Shown here: piece by piece, positions 9,861-21,488 of the stretch
Position numbering within the stretch: position 1 is the stretch's first letter
Layout: the number at the start of each line of letters is the position of its first letter
NCBI RefSeq assembly: GCF_037975245.1
Contig: NC_092575.1
Coordinates: 6,855,001-6,919,000 of the forward strand
Length of the DNA: 64,000 nt
Direction of reading: 5' to 3'
Source: Apostichopus japonicus
Lineage: Eukaryota; Echinodermata; Holothuroidea; Aspidochirotida; Stichopodidae
The notes under the pieces: generated by a model
The model's input: the letters and a program-made list of their open reading frames with translations, nothing else
The model's database searches: none
What the model was told of the DNA's origin: nothing
Made by a program: the position numbers and the translations under genes

Positions 9861-11270
9861 ATATATAGGAAGGAAAGTAGGACCCACTATGTCAGATGAG
9901 GGCTTTATTGCTCAGAGGAGAACATTGTTTTACCGAGATCATTGTTTGAAATTTGACCATCGATATCAATTTATGGAAAAATCTTAAATTCATCAGTTAA
10001 AACAAAAGAAAGAAATGAAAGCAAAAACAAAGAGAGTGTGATGTCTTGCCCATGTGCGACATCACAAATTCTTGCGCAATTTAATGTCCCCTATTAAGTC
10101 GAATAAATTTCAACTTTTTCTCCCAGCCATGAAACAAATTATCAAGATGGAAGTTGGACCAATGTATTACTTTTCTTGTTTTTATACTTGCTTTTTATTT
10201 TGTTATTTTAAAGTCTTAGACTTCGTTATGTCTTTACATATGCAATTACAAGGCATAGCCTTCCATAGATAGTGCACACTTTATTTTACTTGCACAGGCC
10301 TACATTTAGCAGAAAGTAACGGCATATAAATCTACTTCAAGAACGGTCAGTAAGGTTTAAGGTGATGTGTTGTAATTCTCCTCAAGACAGACGCTATGTA
10401 GAAACGTCTTTCTCAATTCCAATATGGCACTCTGTCTGTGAATTATGAACTCATATTGACTAAATGTCTTGTACTTGAGGCCAGCCGTATAAAAAGACAC
10501 ATAGCATTAGCACGCAAGGCCCCTCCAAGTTTTGTTTTCAGTACTAAAAGTCCTTCCTTCCTTCCGTGATGTTATGGCGGCTCGTTGTGCCCTTTCTACA
10601 GATAAAATGGGAAACAATTATCACTTTAAGTAACAGCCGTGTCCTTGTAAGATACATAGGTAAAATCTGTCTCAAAATTATGACGTCTTAAGCAGTTTAG
10701 TTGTTCAATAAGTCAATATATTCGTAGGGAGAAATTTTCTGCTACATGTGCTGCTGTTTTCTATTAGATTTAACGCTGACGTGTTTGCGTGTGTTATATA
10801 TACCTCAACAGGGTATGGTACTCTACATGGCAGCTCACACTACAAAGGGGATCCCTGGGAAAATACTTTATAAACCCCAGAAACCACTCTTCTCATGGTC
10901 TACATAAATAAACCATGAACTACACGAATCTTATATGGATTTGAACAAAATCTATAAAAAAAAGTCGAAAAAAGACATTTATTTAACCATGTTAAGTGTT
11001 AGAATAACTCGTTCGTTTCTTCCTGCTCCCGATGAAATTGTTAATTACATCAAAGTATTTGTTTTTGTAGCAAAAATCATAATTATGATAGTCAGCACAC
11101 AATGCAAGAAATAAAAATCATGGTTTATATGGTGTGATATTAACGACCGTGCCACCGTGAATCTTTAAATTCTTAATTATCCTATTTTTCCCCCTACATA
11201 GTGTATTATTTGTTCAACTAACTGCATGTCGGAAGGGTACGGGTTGGGGTGGCAGAGATGGGTTTTTTTT
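9861..11270. other. Unassigned non-coding sequence
   Basis: No exon, RNA or repeat unit recognised in 1.4 kb. A short plus-strand frame (10054-10272) has no recognisable features. Confidence 0.5.
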
Positions 11271-11290
11271 GGGGGGGGGGAGGGGGTGGG
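11271..11290 (+). other. Candidate G-quadruplex tract
   Basis: A run of ten G, then five G and three G with single-base gaps. Further GGG and GGGG words lie just upstream (11241-11249). Confidence 0.5.
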
Positions 11291-11685
11291 CAGCCTTTCG
11301 TAAACAAGAAATGTATGCCTGTATATTATAACACAGTAACAACATATACATGTTTGCGAAACTATCGACTAACTTCTTATTCTATCTGTGGTGTAGTTTC
11401 TCATAATTAATATGCTCTTTTAACAATTACTTTGATAATCCTTGCTTTTAATAGGAACATCATTCCTGTCAAAGTATCTCCCAAAATGAAAGTAACCTTA
11501 TGTCTCCTTTAGAGTTGTTTGCACGTGTAATAAATTTAACTTAAAACGAGTTAGTTCTATTTAGATTCTTTGGTATCGTATTTCAAACATTCGAGCCATT
11601 ATTATTTGGTAGAATATGGAGATTTTAATAAAAAAATTCATTTACACCGAGAGGTGAATCACTTATATAGCTTTTTAATATCGTG
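11291..11685. other. Unassigned non-coding sequence
   Basis: AT-rich, nothing recognised. Confidence 0.5.
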
Positions 11686-11688
11686 ATA

Positions 11689-11741
<53 letters not shown>
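11686..11741. repeat. (TA)n microsatellite
   Basis: About 27 TA units with one C interruption. Confidence 0.9.
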
Positions 11742-11742
<1 letters not shown>

Positions 11743-11967
11743 CCTATGCACTATAAAGTATCATTTCAATTATAAATTGTAAAAATAACTCTGTGGTAAG
11801 TATAAACTAGTAAGCTAGCATAGTTATAATAGCAAGTTGAAGAGTGATGCTGCTCTCTATATTTTCGAAAGTGGGGAAGGACAGGAGTATATTTCTTCCT
11901 ACTCACTCCCCTCGATCACAGTACTTGATATATTGTTAACAATACCTGGTAACTATACAGTAGCATA
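11742..11967. other. Unassigned flank of the minisatellite field
   Basis: Degenerate CTTGATATATTG and TACCTGGTAAC words near 11923-11952 look like the eroded left edge of the following array. Confidence 0.5.
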
Positions 11968-12569
11968 CTTGATATATGTGAACACTACTTGATATATGTG
12001 AACACTACTTGATATATGTGAACACTACTTGCTATATGTGAACAGTACTTGCTATATGTGAACAGTCCTTGCTATATGTGAACAGTACTTGCTATATGTG
12101 AACAGTACTTGTTAAATGTGAGCATTACTTGGTATGTGTGAACAGTACTTGGTATATGTGAACAGTACTTGATATACGTGAACAGTACTTGATATACGTG
12201 AACAGTACTTGATATACGTGAACAGTACTTGATATACGTGAACAGTACTGGATATACGTGAACAGTACTGGATATATGTGAACAGTACTTGATATATGTG
12301 AACAGTACTTGATATATGTGAACAGTACTTGATATATGTGAACAGTACTTGATATATGTGAACAGTACTTGATATATGTGAACAGTGCTTGTTAAATGTG
12401 AACATTACTTGGTATGTGTGAACAGTACTTGGTATATGTGAACAGTACTTGCTATATGTGAACAGTACTTGATATACGTGAACAGTACTTGATATACTGA
12501 ACAGTACTTGATATATGTGAACAGTACTTGATATATGTGAACACTACTTGATATACGTGAACACTACCT
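11968..12569. repeat. 20-bp minisatellite, about 30 copies
   Basis: The unit AACAGTACTTGATATATGTG repeats every 20 bp. Variants are GATATACGTG, GCTATATGTG, GGTATGTGTG and a CACTAC class at both ends. The variant string TTGTTAAATGTG, then ATTACTTGGTATGTGTG, occurs at about 12109-12140 and again at 12389-12420, an offset of 280 bp (14 units), so part of the array duplicated as a block. One unit near 12494 lacks 2 bp. Reading frames on the minus strand are repeat shadows. Confidence 0.95.
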
Positions 12570-12667
12570 GCATATTAGTATTGATCTACATTAATCACAT
12601 GATAGATGCAAATTAACTCATTTCACTGCATCTTAATTTACCAAAAACCTAACTAGTTAAGTTTTGT
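12570..12667. other. Spacer between two minisatellite classes
   Basis: About 100 bp of non-repeated AT-rich sequence separating the ACTTGATATATGTG class from the ACCTGGTATGTGTT class. Confidence 0.6.
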
Positions 12668-12925
12668 TGACAATACCTGGTATAGCTTACAGTACCTGGT
12701 ATGTGTTAACAGAACCTGGTATGTGTTAACAGAACTTGGTATGTGTTAACAGGAACTGGTGTGTGTTAACAGATCCTGATATGTGTTAACATAAACTGAT
12801 ATATGTTAAAATAACCTGGTATGTGTTAACAGTACCTGGTATGTGTTAACAGTACCTGGTATGTGTTAACAGTACCTGGTATGTGTTAACATAACCTGAT
12901 ATATGTTAACAGTGGTTAACTATGT
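12668..12925. repeat. Related 20-bp minisatellite, about 13 copies
   Basis: The unit AACAGTACCTGGTATGTGTT has the same length as the preceding array and clearly related sequence (AACAGTAC then YTKRTAT). Four copies near 12823-12890 are almost identical and others diverge (AGAACC, AGATCC, ATAACC). Confidence 0.9.
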
Positions 12926-13620
12926 ACATGTTATACTTAGTAGTACCTGAACTAGTGTAGTACCTGGTATAGTTGGAAGCACCTGGTATAGTTTGTTGTA
13001 CCTGGTATAGTTATCAGTATATGATATGGTTGGTAGTACCTACTATCTTTATGGGGAACCGGTTTTGTTAGTAGTGCCTATAGTATAGTAAGCATAACCT
13101 GGTAGCACCAGTAGTTAGTAGCACCTGGTATAGTTAACAGTACCTGGTATAGTAAGTAGTACATGGTACAGTGAGTAGTACCTAGTATAGTTAGTAATGC
13201 CTGGTACAGCTGACAGTACCTGGTATGGTTAGTTCTACCTGGTATATTTAGTAGTACATGGAATAAGTTTACAGTACCTTGTACAATTAGCAATAACTGG
13301 TATAATGAGTAGTACTTGGTATATACTTAGTTGTACCCGGTATTATCAATAGTATAGACTACGCAGTACAGTTAACAGTACACGTAATAGTTACCAGCAC
13401 ATATTATAGTTAACAATACTTCGTTTAGTTTTAGTACCTGATTCAGTTTTAGTACCTGGTATAGTTGAGAGTACCTGGTATAGTGAAGAGTACTGGTATA
13501 GTTGACAGTGACTGGTGTAGTTGACAGTACCTGGTATATGTTAACAGTACCTGGTATATGTTAACAGGACCTCGTTAATGTCAGCAGTACCAGATATAGT
13601 TTGCAGTATCTGTTCGGAGT
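12926..13620. repeat. Degenerate 19-bp minisatellite
   Basis: ACCTGGTATAGTTAACAGT-like units continue at a 19-bp period with heavy divergence, then revert to 20-bp ACCTGGTATATGTTAACAGT units at about 13520-13570. This is the oldest-looking part of the field. The minus-strand frame at 13078-13293 is a repeat shadow. Confidence 0.85.
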
Positions 13621-13831
13621 ACTTGTGATTTCGTATGTATACATGGGCCTAAGGTGGGTATCTCTAACACCAATCCGATAATTTCTTAAAAGCTCAGAAG
13701 GGGGACAAACAAGAAAATTTCATTAACAGAAATGACTATATTTTCCTTTCTAACGTGTGTTTGCAAATCCCTGCAAGAAAACAAGAAATATTTTAAAAGC
13801 TTCTGGAGACTTCCAGGACTCTCCTTTGACG
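13621..13831. other. Spacer between satellites
   Basis: No repeat unit or gene recognised between the 19/20-bp field and the 92-bp array. Confidence 0.5.
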
Positions 13832-14760
13832 GCCCCCCTTCACATATAGCCAATACCAGTGTACTCACCTACCCCATATTATACTCTACAGTGGCTATGC
13901 TATTGGGTGGTAGACATATCGACTCCCCTTTACATATAGCCAATACATGTGTGCTCACCTACCCCATATTATACTCTAAACACTGGCTATGCTATTGGGT
14001 GGTAGACATATCGACTCCCCTTCACATATTGCAAATACCTGTGTACTCACCTACTCCCATATTATACTCTACAAACTGGCTATGCTATTGGGTGGTATAC
14101 ATATCGACTCCCCTTCACATATAGCCAATACCTGTGTACTCACCTACCCCATATTATACTCTACAAACTGGCTATGCTATTGGGTGGTAGACATATCGAC
14201 TCCCCTTCACATATAGCCAATACCAGTGTACTCACCAACCCCATATTGTACTCTACAAACTGGCTATGCTGTTTGGTTGGTAGACATATCGACTCCCCTT
14301 CACATATAGCCAATACCTGTGTACTCAACTACCCCATATTATACTCTACAAACTGGCTATGCTATTGGGTGGTAGACATATCGACTCCCCTTCACATATA
14401 GCCAATACCTGTGTACTCACCTACCCCATATTATACTCTACAAACTGGCTATGCTATTGGGTGGTAGACATATCGACTCCCCTTCACATATAGCCAATAC
14501 CTGTGTACTCACTTACCCCATATTATAGTCTACAAACTGGCTATGCTATTGGGTGGTAGACATATCGACTCCCCTTCACATATAGCCAATACCTGTGTAC
14601 TCACCTACCCCATATTATACTCTACAAACTGGCTATGCTATTGGGTGGTAGACATATCGACTCCCCTTCACATATAGCCAATACCTGTGTACTCACCTAC
14701 CCCATATTATACTCTACAAACTGGCTATGCTAGATCATGCTATGCTATGCTATTGAGTAG
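13832..14760. repeat. 92-bp satellite array, about 10 copies
   Basis: CACATATAGCCAATACCTGT recurs near 13841, 13931, 14023, 14116, 14208, 14301, 14393, 14485, 14577 and 14669. Spacing is 90-93, mostly 92 bp. Units also share ACAAACTGGCTATGC and GGTAGACATATCGACTCCCC. The last copy ends in a small ATGCT-type stutter at about 14727-14752. Central copies are nearly identical and outer ones differ more. The plus-strand open frames in this stretch arise from the repeat. Confidence 0.95.
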
Positions 14761-15680
14761 TAGACATATCGACTACCGAATTACTTGTGCTTGTTTGACT
14801 CTGATGAGGAATGACCGTAAACGTGAGTCTATTTTTAGGTACACACACGTCATATTCGTATCTTTAATCTGAGGTAATATCTGTCAAAAAATTGTGAAGA
14901 ATCAGGTGGTTAAAAATCTTGTATTAACTAACTGATTAATAAGAAGTCTAAAGTACAACCTGAGGCCAACACCAAGGTATTCGTCAACTGCGACCGTCCC
15001 ATTGTACGAAAAGTACAAAAGTTATGATAAAGTTGTGTTATTTTAGTGAAAAGAAAGTGTAATAAACGTTTAAGAAATAAATAGTTCCTTTTCTGGTGGT
15101 TATAACCAAGATATATAAATATACATTAACATTTTTTTGATCTTAGGTACATTGTTATTGAGGTATCATTGAGACATTTATTTGGCATATAATTTGAATT
15201 GTATCCCCAAGTTTGTTGAAACAGATTTCGACGCAGTGAAGGTAATGCTATGTAATTAGTGCATAATTTCGGCCGTCGGTGTAACGTTACAAGACGTTAT
15301 AGCCCCTCAGCGTCAAAAAATTAATTTAAAAGTTGTCAAATCTTATTGGCGTATATAAGTCACTGTTTACCATGGTAAAACTATCCATGCTGCGTGACCC
15401 GTGGGTGCAGAATTTAACACTTGTGCACCATACAGTGCCAGTATGGTGTCATTGTTGCATGTGCTATTTGATACACCACGCGTGATGTCGTTAAAATGGG
15501 AAATTGGAAATTTTATTTTAATAAGAAAGAAACTAGTTTTTGTAGGCAACACCCAACAAGACATCACAATAGATAACTTTAAAAAGGATTAAGAAATAGC
15601 ACATGCCCCCTAAACCATGTTTCTAAAAAGCCCTTCCGTTGAAGGGAGCATGAGTTTGTTCCATTTCCATATGAAAATGG

Positions 15681-15685
<5 letters not shown>
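14761..15685. other. Unassigned non-coding sequence
   Basis: No exon or repeat recognised. Overlapping short frames at 15367-15592 on both strands have no recognisable content. Confidence 0.5.
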
Positions 15686-15732
<47 letters not shown>

Positions 15733-15767
15733 CACATTTATATACACATATTTATATACACACATTA
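15686..15767. repeat. (TA)n then (TTTATATACACA)n microsatellite
   Basis: About 40 bp of TA followed by three TATACACAT/TTTATATACACA-type units. Confidence 0.9.
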
Positions 15768-16519
15768 AAATTCATTGTTGTGTATGTTGTATCAATGTCT
15801 TGGAGTAGACACGGTATAAAATAAAAACTCATGAAATGTGAAATTTTCGAGAAAATCTAAGAACATTTTCATGGTTAAATTAAACTAACATCACCTATTT
15901 GAACCAACAATTTACAGAACGGTATTATTTGACCCCATCCCACACCCACACCCACGTCCTCCCTCCCCTTCTCCTCAGTAACTACAACAATGACGAACAA
16001 GTAATTACACAACCACGACAAACGAAAGTTTTGTCATTTCAAGGCAGATGTCACAGCAGCAAAAAAATGTCCTTGATAGCCGTTGAGGTAAAAATAAAAG
16101 AAGAGGAAAAGGAGAAAGAATATTACGAACGGGAAAAAAAGAAAAAGAAATCCTCCTCTCATCTTCTCCTGAATCATAGCTCTCCTTGGAATAAAGGTCT
16201 TTCAGAACCAATGATTCAAGTGTCCCCTTCTTTTTTTAATCATTTTTTAGCGATGATTTGTGCGTTTTACCTTCAAACGATTGTTTATACCATGGCAGAT
16301 ATCGTATTGCTCGGAAGTTAATCGAGCTACGGTAGCAGCAAAATGCCACCATGATGATTACCTTCCTCTTTGGGTAGAGAGAGAGAAGAAATATGGAAAA
16401 TAAAAAAATATAAAGAAAAAAAATAGTAGCTCCGTCTCTGGTTTTTTATGAGCCCGTTTCAATGAAGATGGTTAATGAACTACAGTGATTCTACAGTCTC
16501 AACAGTAGAATCGGTGCCA
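15768..16519. other. Unassigned non-coding sequence
   Basis: Contains a purine-rich block at about 16088-16152 (GAAAAAGAAAAAGAAA-type). It produces a Lys/Glu-rich run inside a 140-residue plus-strand open frame (15899-16321). That frame has no recognisable domain and its composition follows the simple sequence, so I do not call it a gene. Confidence 0.5.
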
Positions 16520-16776
16520 CACAGGCGTAGTAGTGGGCGGTTCATTGAACCGAGCCCCTATCCTTCTCGGGGGAGGGCGGGGGTGCTCTCAGACAGGCTC
16601 CAATGATTGCTTCCGACATTTTTCAAGTCACAGCTGCCAGTCATTCAAGATAGCCAGACAGATTCATTTTCCCTTTTTTGGCTGTATGCCAAGTGCACTT
16701 CAGAGGCATTAACAATGATGGCCACCAGATCTCACTTTTGCAAGCCGAGCCCCCTTACAGCCCAGCTACGCCACTG
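16520..16776. mobile_element. Possible hAT-type non-autonomous element
   Basis: The right end GCTACGCCACTG (reverse complement CAGTGGCGTAGC) matches the terminus seen in the two better-supported elements of this window. The left end CACAGGCGTAG shares CA, then GGCGTAG, with it, followed by TGGGC in both termini. No 8-bp target duplication is visible (flanks CGGTGCCA and GAAAAGAA), so the left boundary may be wrong or the copy rearranged. Confidence 0.4.
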
Positions 16777-17389
16777 GAAAAGAAATTTGAAGTGCTGTAA
16801 AATGGCGTTGTATATATTGCAATACCGTCTTTTGGTCAGTATCGTCAGTGACCACTTTTTGTATCAATAATATATATCTATATAGAATAGTTGACATTAA
16901 TGTTGTGTTCACGTTTTCATTAAACTTGTGCAAAATGAATATGTATACCACAAGAGGGACACGTACATCTAACAGGGATTGTTAATACTTTTAACCCTAT
17001 GGCCGCCGTTTTAATCAGTACATCAGTCACTAAATTTAAAAAAAGGCGAGAATTATTGTTGTCGTTGTATACATTTATATTTGTTTCTTCAAAATAACTG
17101 CTATAACCTGCAGTGGGAGAAAGATTTTACTTTTAATTCTGGTGTAGTGTAAATTGTAAAAAGTGTAAAAAAGAAGTAAATTAATTTTCTTGTTTTACAT
17201 ACCGATCAGTAGATCATTTATATTTCTCGTTGTCTTTTTGTTACATTTGTATAGGTTCTTTTGTAAACAGGGACTACTGGTAAGGTCAACATTACTCATC
17301 AGTCCCTCCCACCCAACCCCAACCCCCAACCCATTCCTATAGTCAGGTTTATACATATACTGTAGTAATCTATTAGTGTGGATTTATCA
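16777..17389. other. Unassigned non-coding sequence
   Basis: AT-rich. C-rich words (ACCCAACCCC) near 17310-17332. No gene seen. Confidence 0.5.
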
Positions 17390-17480
17390 CTGAAATCCTG
17401 AAAAACTAACAAACTTTTTTACCAAACTGTTTACAAATTCACAAACTAACAAACTCATAACAAGCTGTTAACAAACCAAC
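17390..17480. repeat. Irregular AACAAACT-type short repeat
   Basis: AACTAACAAACT/CAACAAACT words repeat irregularly. The same words resume at about 17602-17660 after the first hammerhead-like motif. Confidence 0.6.
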
Positions 17481-17540
17481 AAACAACAAACTGTCTGTAT
17501 TCTGTGTGTGTATTTGTCCCTCCAGTTACTGTAACTTGTC

Positions 17541-17592
17541 ATTCAGCCTCTGAAGAAGATCCTGCTAGGATCGCAACGTCGGGCCCCTCTTA
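17541..17592 (+). ncRNA. Hammerhead-like motif, copy 1
   Basis: CTGAAGA (17550-17556) fits the permissive hammerhead core CTGANGA. A perfect 6-bp stem GATCCT/AGGATC around loop GCT follows, then GCAAC (GAAAC in the consensus) and GTC. GCCT just before the core can pair with GGGC just after GTC as a short stem I. One extra A lies before stem II and the GAA box is altered, so activity is doubtful. Penelope-like elements and retrozymes carry tandem hammerheads of this kind. Confidence 0.45.
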
Positions 17593-17739
17593 CTTTTACA
17601 CAAACTAACAAGCTGTTAACAAACTAACACACATTTAACAAACTCACACACTTTCAACTTTTACTTTTTCTTTTGCATATATTTTAGACTGTCCGTCCAT
17701 CTGTCTCCTTTAAGTGGTGTTCTTGTCTGGTTTCGTTTT

Positions 17740-17792
17740 AGTTAGCCTGTGAAAAAGATCCTACAGAGATCGAAACCTCGGGCCCCCTTTTA
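17740..17792 (+). ncRNA. Hammerhead-like motif, copy 2
   Basis: Lies 199 bp after copy 1 and shares AGCCT, GAAAAAGATCCT-type and CGGGCCC words with it. Stem II is GATC/GATC with a longer loop, and the GAAAC box is intact here (ATCGAAACC). The CTGANGA box is degraded (GTGAAAA) and GTC has become CTC. The two copies have lost different core bases. Confidence 0.45.
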
Positions 17793-20700
17793 TATTGTTC
17801 CCAGGTTTCGATAGATGACCATCTTAACCAACAACGAAAGTAATTGGATTAATATTAATCAACAAATATTAGGTCATATCCTAACAGACAACCCCAAGCA
17901 AAAGGAAAAACATGACCTCAGATAACATGCTTGCAATTTATTACATATTTTCACCTAACATCTTGCCATGAATGTTCTGTTGTTAAAATAAACTTAAATG
18001 AACATTACTATGGTAGAGTCATTAGAAATTTGTAAAAGCATTAAGAGTTAACAATTTGGATTTTGACTGAAGAGACAAGGTAATCATTGGTTTATCCTTA
18101 AAGGAGCATTCCATGCATTTAAAGACGAATATCTTGGCAATCAGAATAGCTATAGAAATATGATCTGAACTCAAACTTTTTTATTTCTTTTCATAGTTGG
18201 TCTAACTTAATATCAAATTATTTGATGTTAAAATTCGGACTAAATTCATCTTTCAATGTGTTTTTATTTTGCCATTTTTCTATGAGTTAAAATCCATTCT
18301 TATTTCCAACTTTAACCTTTTTATCTAGAGTACAACAATTCTCTTCGAATCCCTTCTTTAAAAGAGTCATTAGTCATATAATACACGAAATGATTTCTTA
18401 ATAAAGCGCCACAATTTCAGCGATTTTTCACTTTCGAGTAAGGAGTGGAAATTGAAAGAAAAATAATATGTAAAAGTATGGCTGTACATTGGTTCGAAAT
18501 TTTTTGTAATTTACTGTTATTTTACTGTATAAAGCTATAGACATACACGCACAGACACATACCTTTTGTTGTCATTGTTATAATACAGGCCAGTTAATTA
18601 GCATATATCTCTGCTTCAAAACTCTTAAGTATTTCCTTTCCAATCCTTTTTGATTCCTTATTTTTTGTTAAGTATAACTTTTACATATCCCTTTTGTATT
18701 CTGTTACGACCCCATGGGCTAATAATATCATATTAAGTAGCACACACGACAGGAAATGATAATTAATTCTACTTTTTAAGCATTGCTTTATAAACCTTTT
18801 GGGTACTTGCATTATATCTCAGAGGGAATCTCTATAGATATGCTGCAAAATGTACATACACGCAGGTCTGATATTCCTGCCATATGATATTGCGTGTATA
18901 CTTGTATATGGTAATATATGAGTCTATAAGGTTTAGCTTCTATACAACAACATATGGAGGCAAATAGCTGTGTAAATGTACAATGCCGGCAACATTACGA
19001 GACAAAGATACAGTGCACCTGCATACTTACAACAAATTCTCATTTTTTACTAGAAACAAAAATCCCTCATCCACGGAAGAACGTTCCATAGTGATAACGA
19101 ACATACAGGGGCTGATTTTAGGTTACTTACTTATTAGCATTCATTTGGAATGGTATCCATCGGCCAAAATCAATACTCATCATATAGTGTGTCAGATCAT
19201 ATATATGTTAATTATCATGTGTGCTCTCTGTTAGATTACTCTGACCTATAGAATTATGGTCACGTGTCACTACGAACTCGTGACATTAAACCCTCAAGAT
19301 ATACGATGTTCGTTCTGTTGTAACTTGGCTGAATTCATGTGTTAGTACAAATATGAAATTCCTCTCATATATGGTAAATAAAATGATTTCAGTTTTTCTT
19401 AAGTGAGTATAGGACGGAATAGGCATTTCGTTTAAGTGTTGCTAACTTATGCGAAAGCATGTATGTATTAATGTGCTATACGCTCAAGGAGATATATCTT
19501 GAATTTTCACGTATAAATAGATCACAGTTATAGCATGTTATGTCGAAGTGTCGTCTGGTAAATGGATAGGCTCATGAAGCCTATACGTACTTACGAAAAG
19601 TATAGCCTAACGTTATGACGTGAGTGTATTATATGCTATAACCATGTGCTTAGCTCAAATTTAAACTTGCCAACAAAGCCAAACGTTCTACTTGTTGAAT
19701 TCTTAAAATAAAACAAGTTCTTAACTTATTTGATATCATCTACCATTATGGTTGTCTTTAGTCCCCCTTTTAATGAAATTACCTCTTTTAACTGCCCCAC
19801 ATCAGTTTCCGTGAAGAACCGAGAAAAGAAAAGAAAAACCAAAAGAGTACATGATTAATTTACCAAAAAATTTGATCACCCATCAAAATAAGCATTGAAA
19901 GCGCGCTCGTTCCAATCCCACAAATTACTAGTGTCTCCCCTTACATATAAGTAGATATACCAGTACAGTTGACTATACTTTATGTTACTTATAAAGTCAC
20001 ACTCCTTTTTTTCAGATATTTCAACTCCGTAAAATTGTTTATAACTCGCAATGTATTACGATCGTTCGGTAGTATAAACAAAGTATGTCAAGGACCATTA
20101 AGCACAGATATGACAATACAAAAAAAAAAGTCTATAGTTAAACCACTGTTGCCCTCCGTGTAAAAGCGACTCGGTATTATCAACATATGCTATGCTTCCT
20201 GTTGTGATATACTGTGTAGGTGAACTCGGTCGAGTACACGATGAAGATAAGGAAAGTGGTGGTAGTAACCCAAAAATTAATAACAAGAAAAACGGAGAGG
20301 AGATACTTGAAAATGATATTAGAAAACAAGTTCTCATCTAAATAGAAATTATCAGATTCATCTTAAGTGGATATATGTAATATAAAAATAGGTTGTTTTT
20401 ATCCTTAATAATTTTATTATAAACATTGGGAATAATGTGTTTTTTTAATGTCCATTATATAAGTAAGTTAAGTATGTAAAAAAGTTTTAAATCAATTTCA
20501 ATACATTTAATGACACGATGATATATATATGAAAGAAAGATACCAAAACTTGATTGCGAGACTGAATTTATTACTAAAAGTTAAAAAAAAATAGTACGAT
20601 TACTTCAAGGTTTGGAGCACCTGTACTTTACTGTAAGGTGACGTGAATGAATCCTTTAATAATCTTGTTAACAATCTGTGCTAATATACGAGGGCGTTTG

Positions 20701-20828
20701 TGTAGTACTCGATAGCAAAGTTGGACTCGAGTACATTTTTGTTATAAAGAGGTTGAACATGGTCTTTGAGTTGGGGTATAGCGTAGTAATTAAACTTGTA
20801 TCGGATGTGCATGACTTGAGGTCCATAA
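17793..20828. other. Unassigned non-coding sequence (3 kb)
   Basis: No exon or RNA gene recognised. A TTAAAGGAGCATTCC word at about 18098 resembles the ends of some invertebrate MITEs but no partner end was found. Open frames at 18983-19234 and 20098-20337 show no recognisable domain. Confidence 0.45.
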
Positions 20829-21488
20829 GACACTCCTCGTTCTAGCATCACCTCCCGCTCTCTCATCTTCTCCTACCTCCCTCCCCTAAACCCTTTTTCC
20901 TCTTCCCATTTCCTCTTCCTCTGCTCCCTCCCTTCTTGTTCCCCCTAAACTCTCCCCATCTTCCCCGACCCTACCCTTCTTCTTCTCCACCCCCTTCGCT
21001 CCCTCCATCTCTCATCTGTACTCCCTCCCTTCCTGTCTACTAATTCAACTAACTCTACCCCTACCTCCATCCCTTTCATATACCCTCCTCCTTCTTCCTC
21101 TTCCTCTTCCTCTGCTCCCTCCCTTCTTGCTCTCCCTTACCTCTCCCCCTCCTTCCTCGACCCTACCCATTATCCTCTTCATCCTCTTCGCTCCGCCCGT
21201 CTCCCCCACTCCCCCTCATGTATACTAACTCTACTCACTCCACTCCTCCCCTTATCACTTTACTACCTCTCTTTCCTCCCTCCCTCTCATCACTCCATTC
21301 CCTCCCTCTTCTCCCATCCCTTCCTCTCCTCACTCCACTCGCCTCTTTTCTCCCATCCCTTTCTTCTCCTCACTCCACTCCCTCCCTCCTTTCAAATCCC
21401 TTTCCTCTCATCACACCACTCCACTCCCTCCTCCCCCATTCCCTTTCCTCCCTACCTCCCCTCCCCCTCCACTCCCTTCCCTCTCTCA
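20829..21488 (+). repeat. 660-bp polypyrimidine block
   Basis: Overwhelmingly C and T on the plus strand. Two internal periodicities are visible. CTGCTCCCTCCCTTCTTG recurs after 191 bp (20921 and 21112), with related downstream words. A 40-bp unit containing CACTCCACTC recurs near 21291, 21331 and 21371, with a looser copy near 21412. Purine/pyrimidine strand asymmetry of this length can form triplex (H-) DNA. The open frames on both strands (Pro/Ser/Leu-rich or Arg/Gly/Glu-rich) are simple-sequence shadows. Confidence 0.9.

Noticed and set aside
13732-14401. Series of plus-strand frames beginning MLLGGRHIDSPSHIA
   Set aside because: Translations of successive 92-bp satellite units.
14798-14830. 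Hammerhead-like CTGATGA followed by GTAAAC
   Set aside because: Only a 2-bp stem II is possible and the GAAA box is broken; likely chance.
15899-16321. 140-codon plus-strand open frame with Lys/Glu run
   Set aside because: The charged run is a GAAAA-type simple sequence and no domain is visible on either side.
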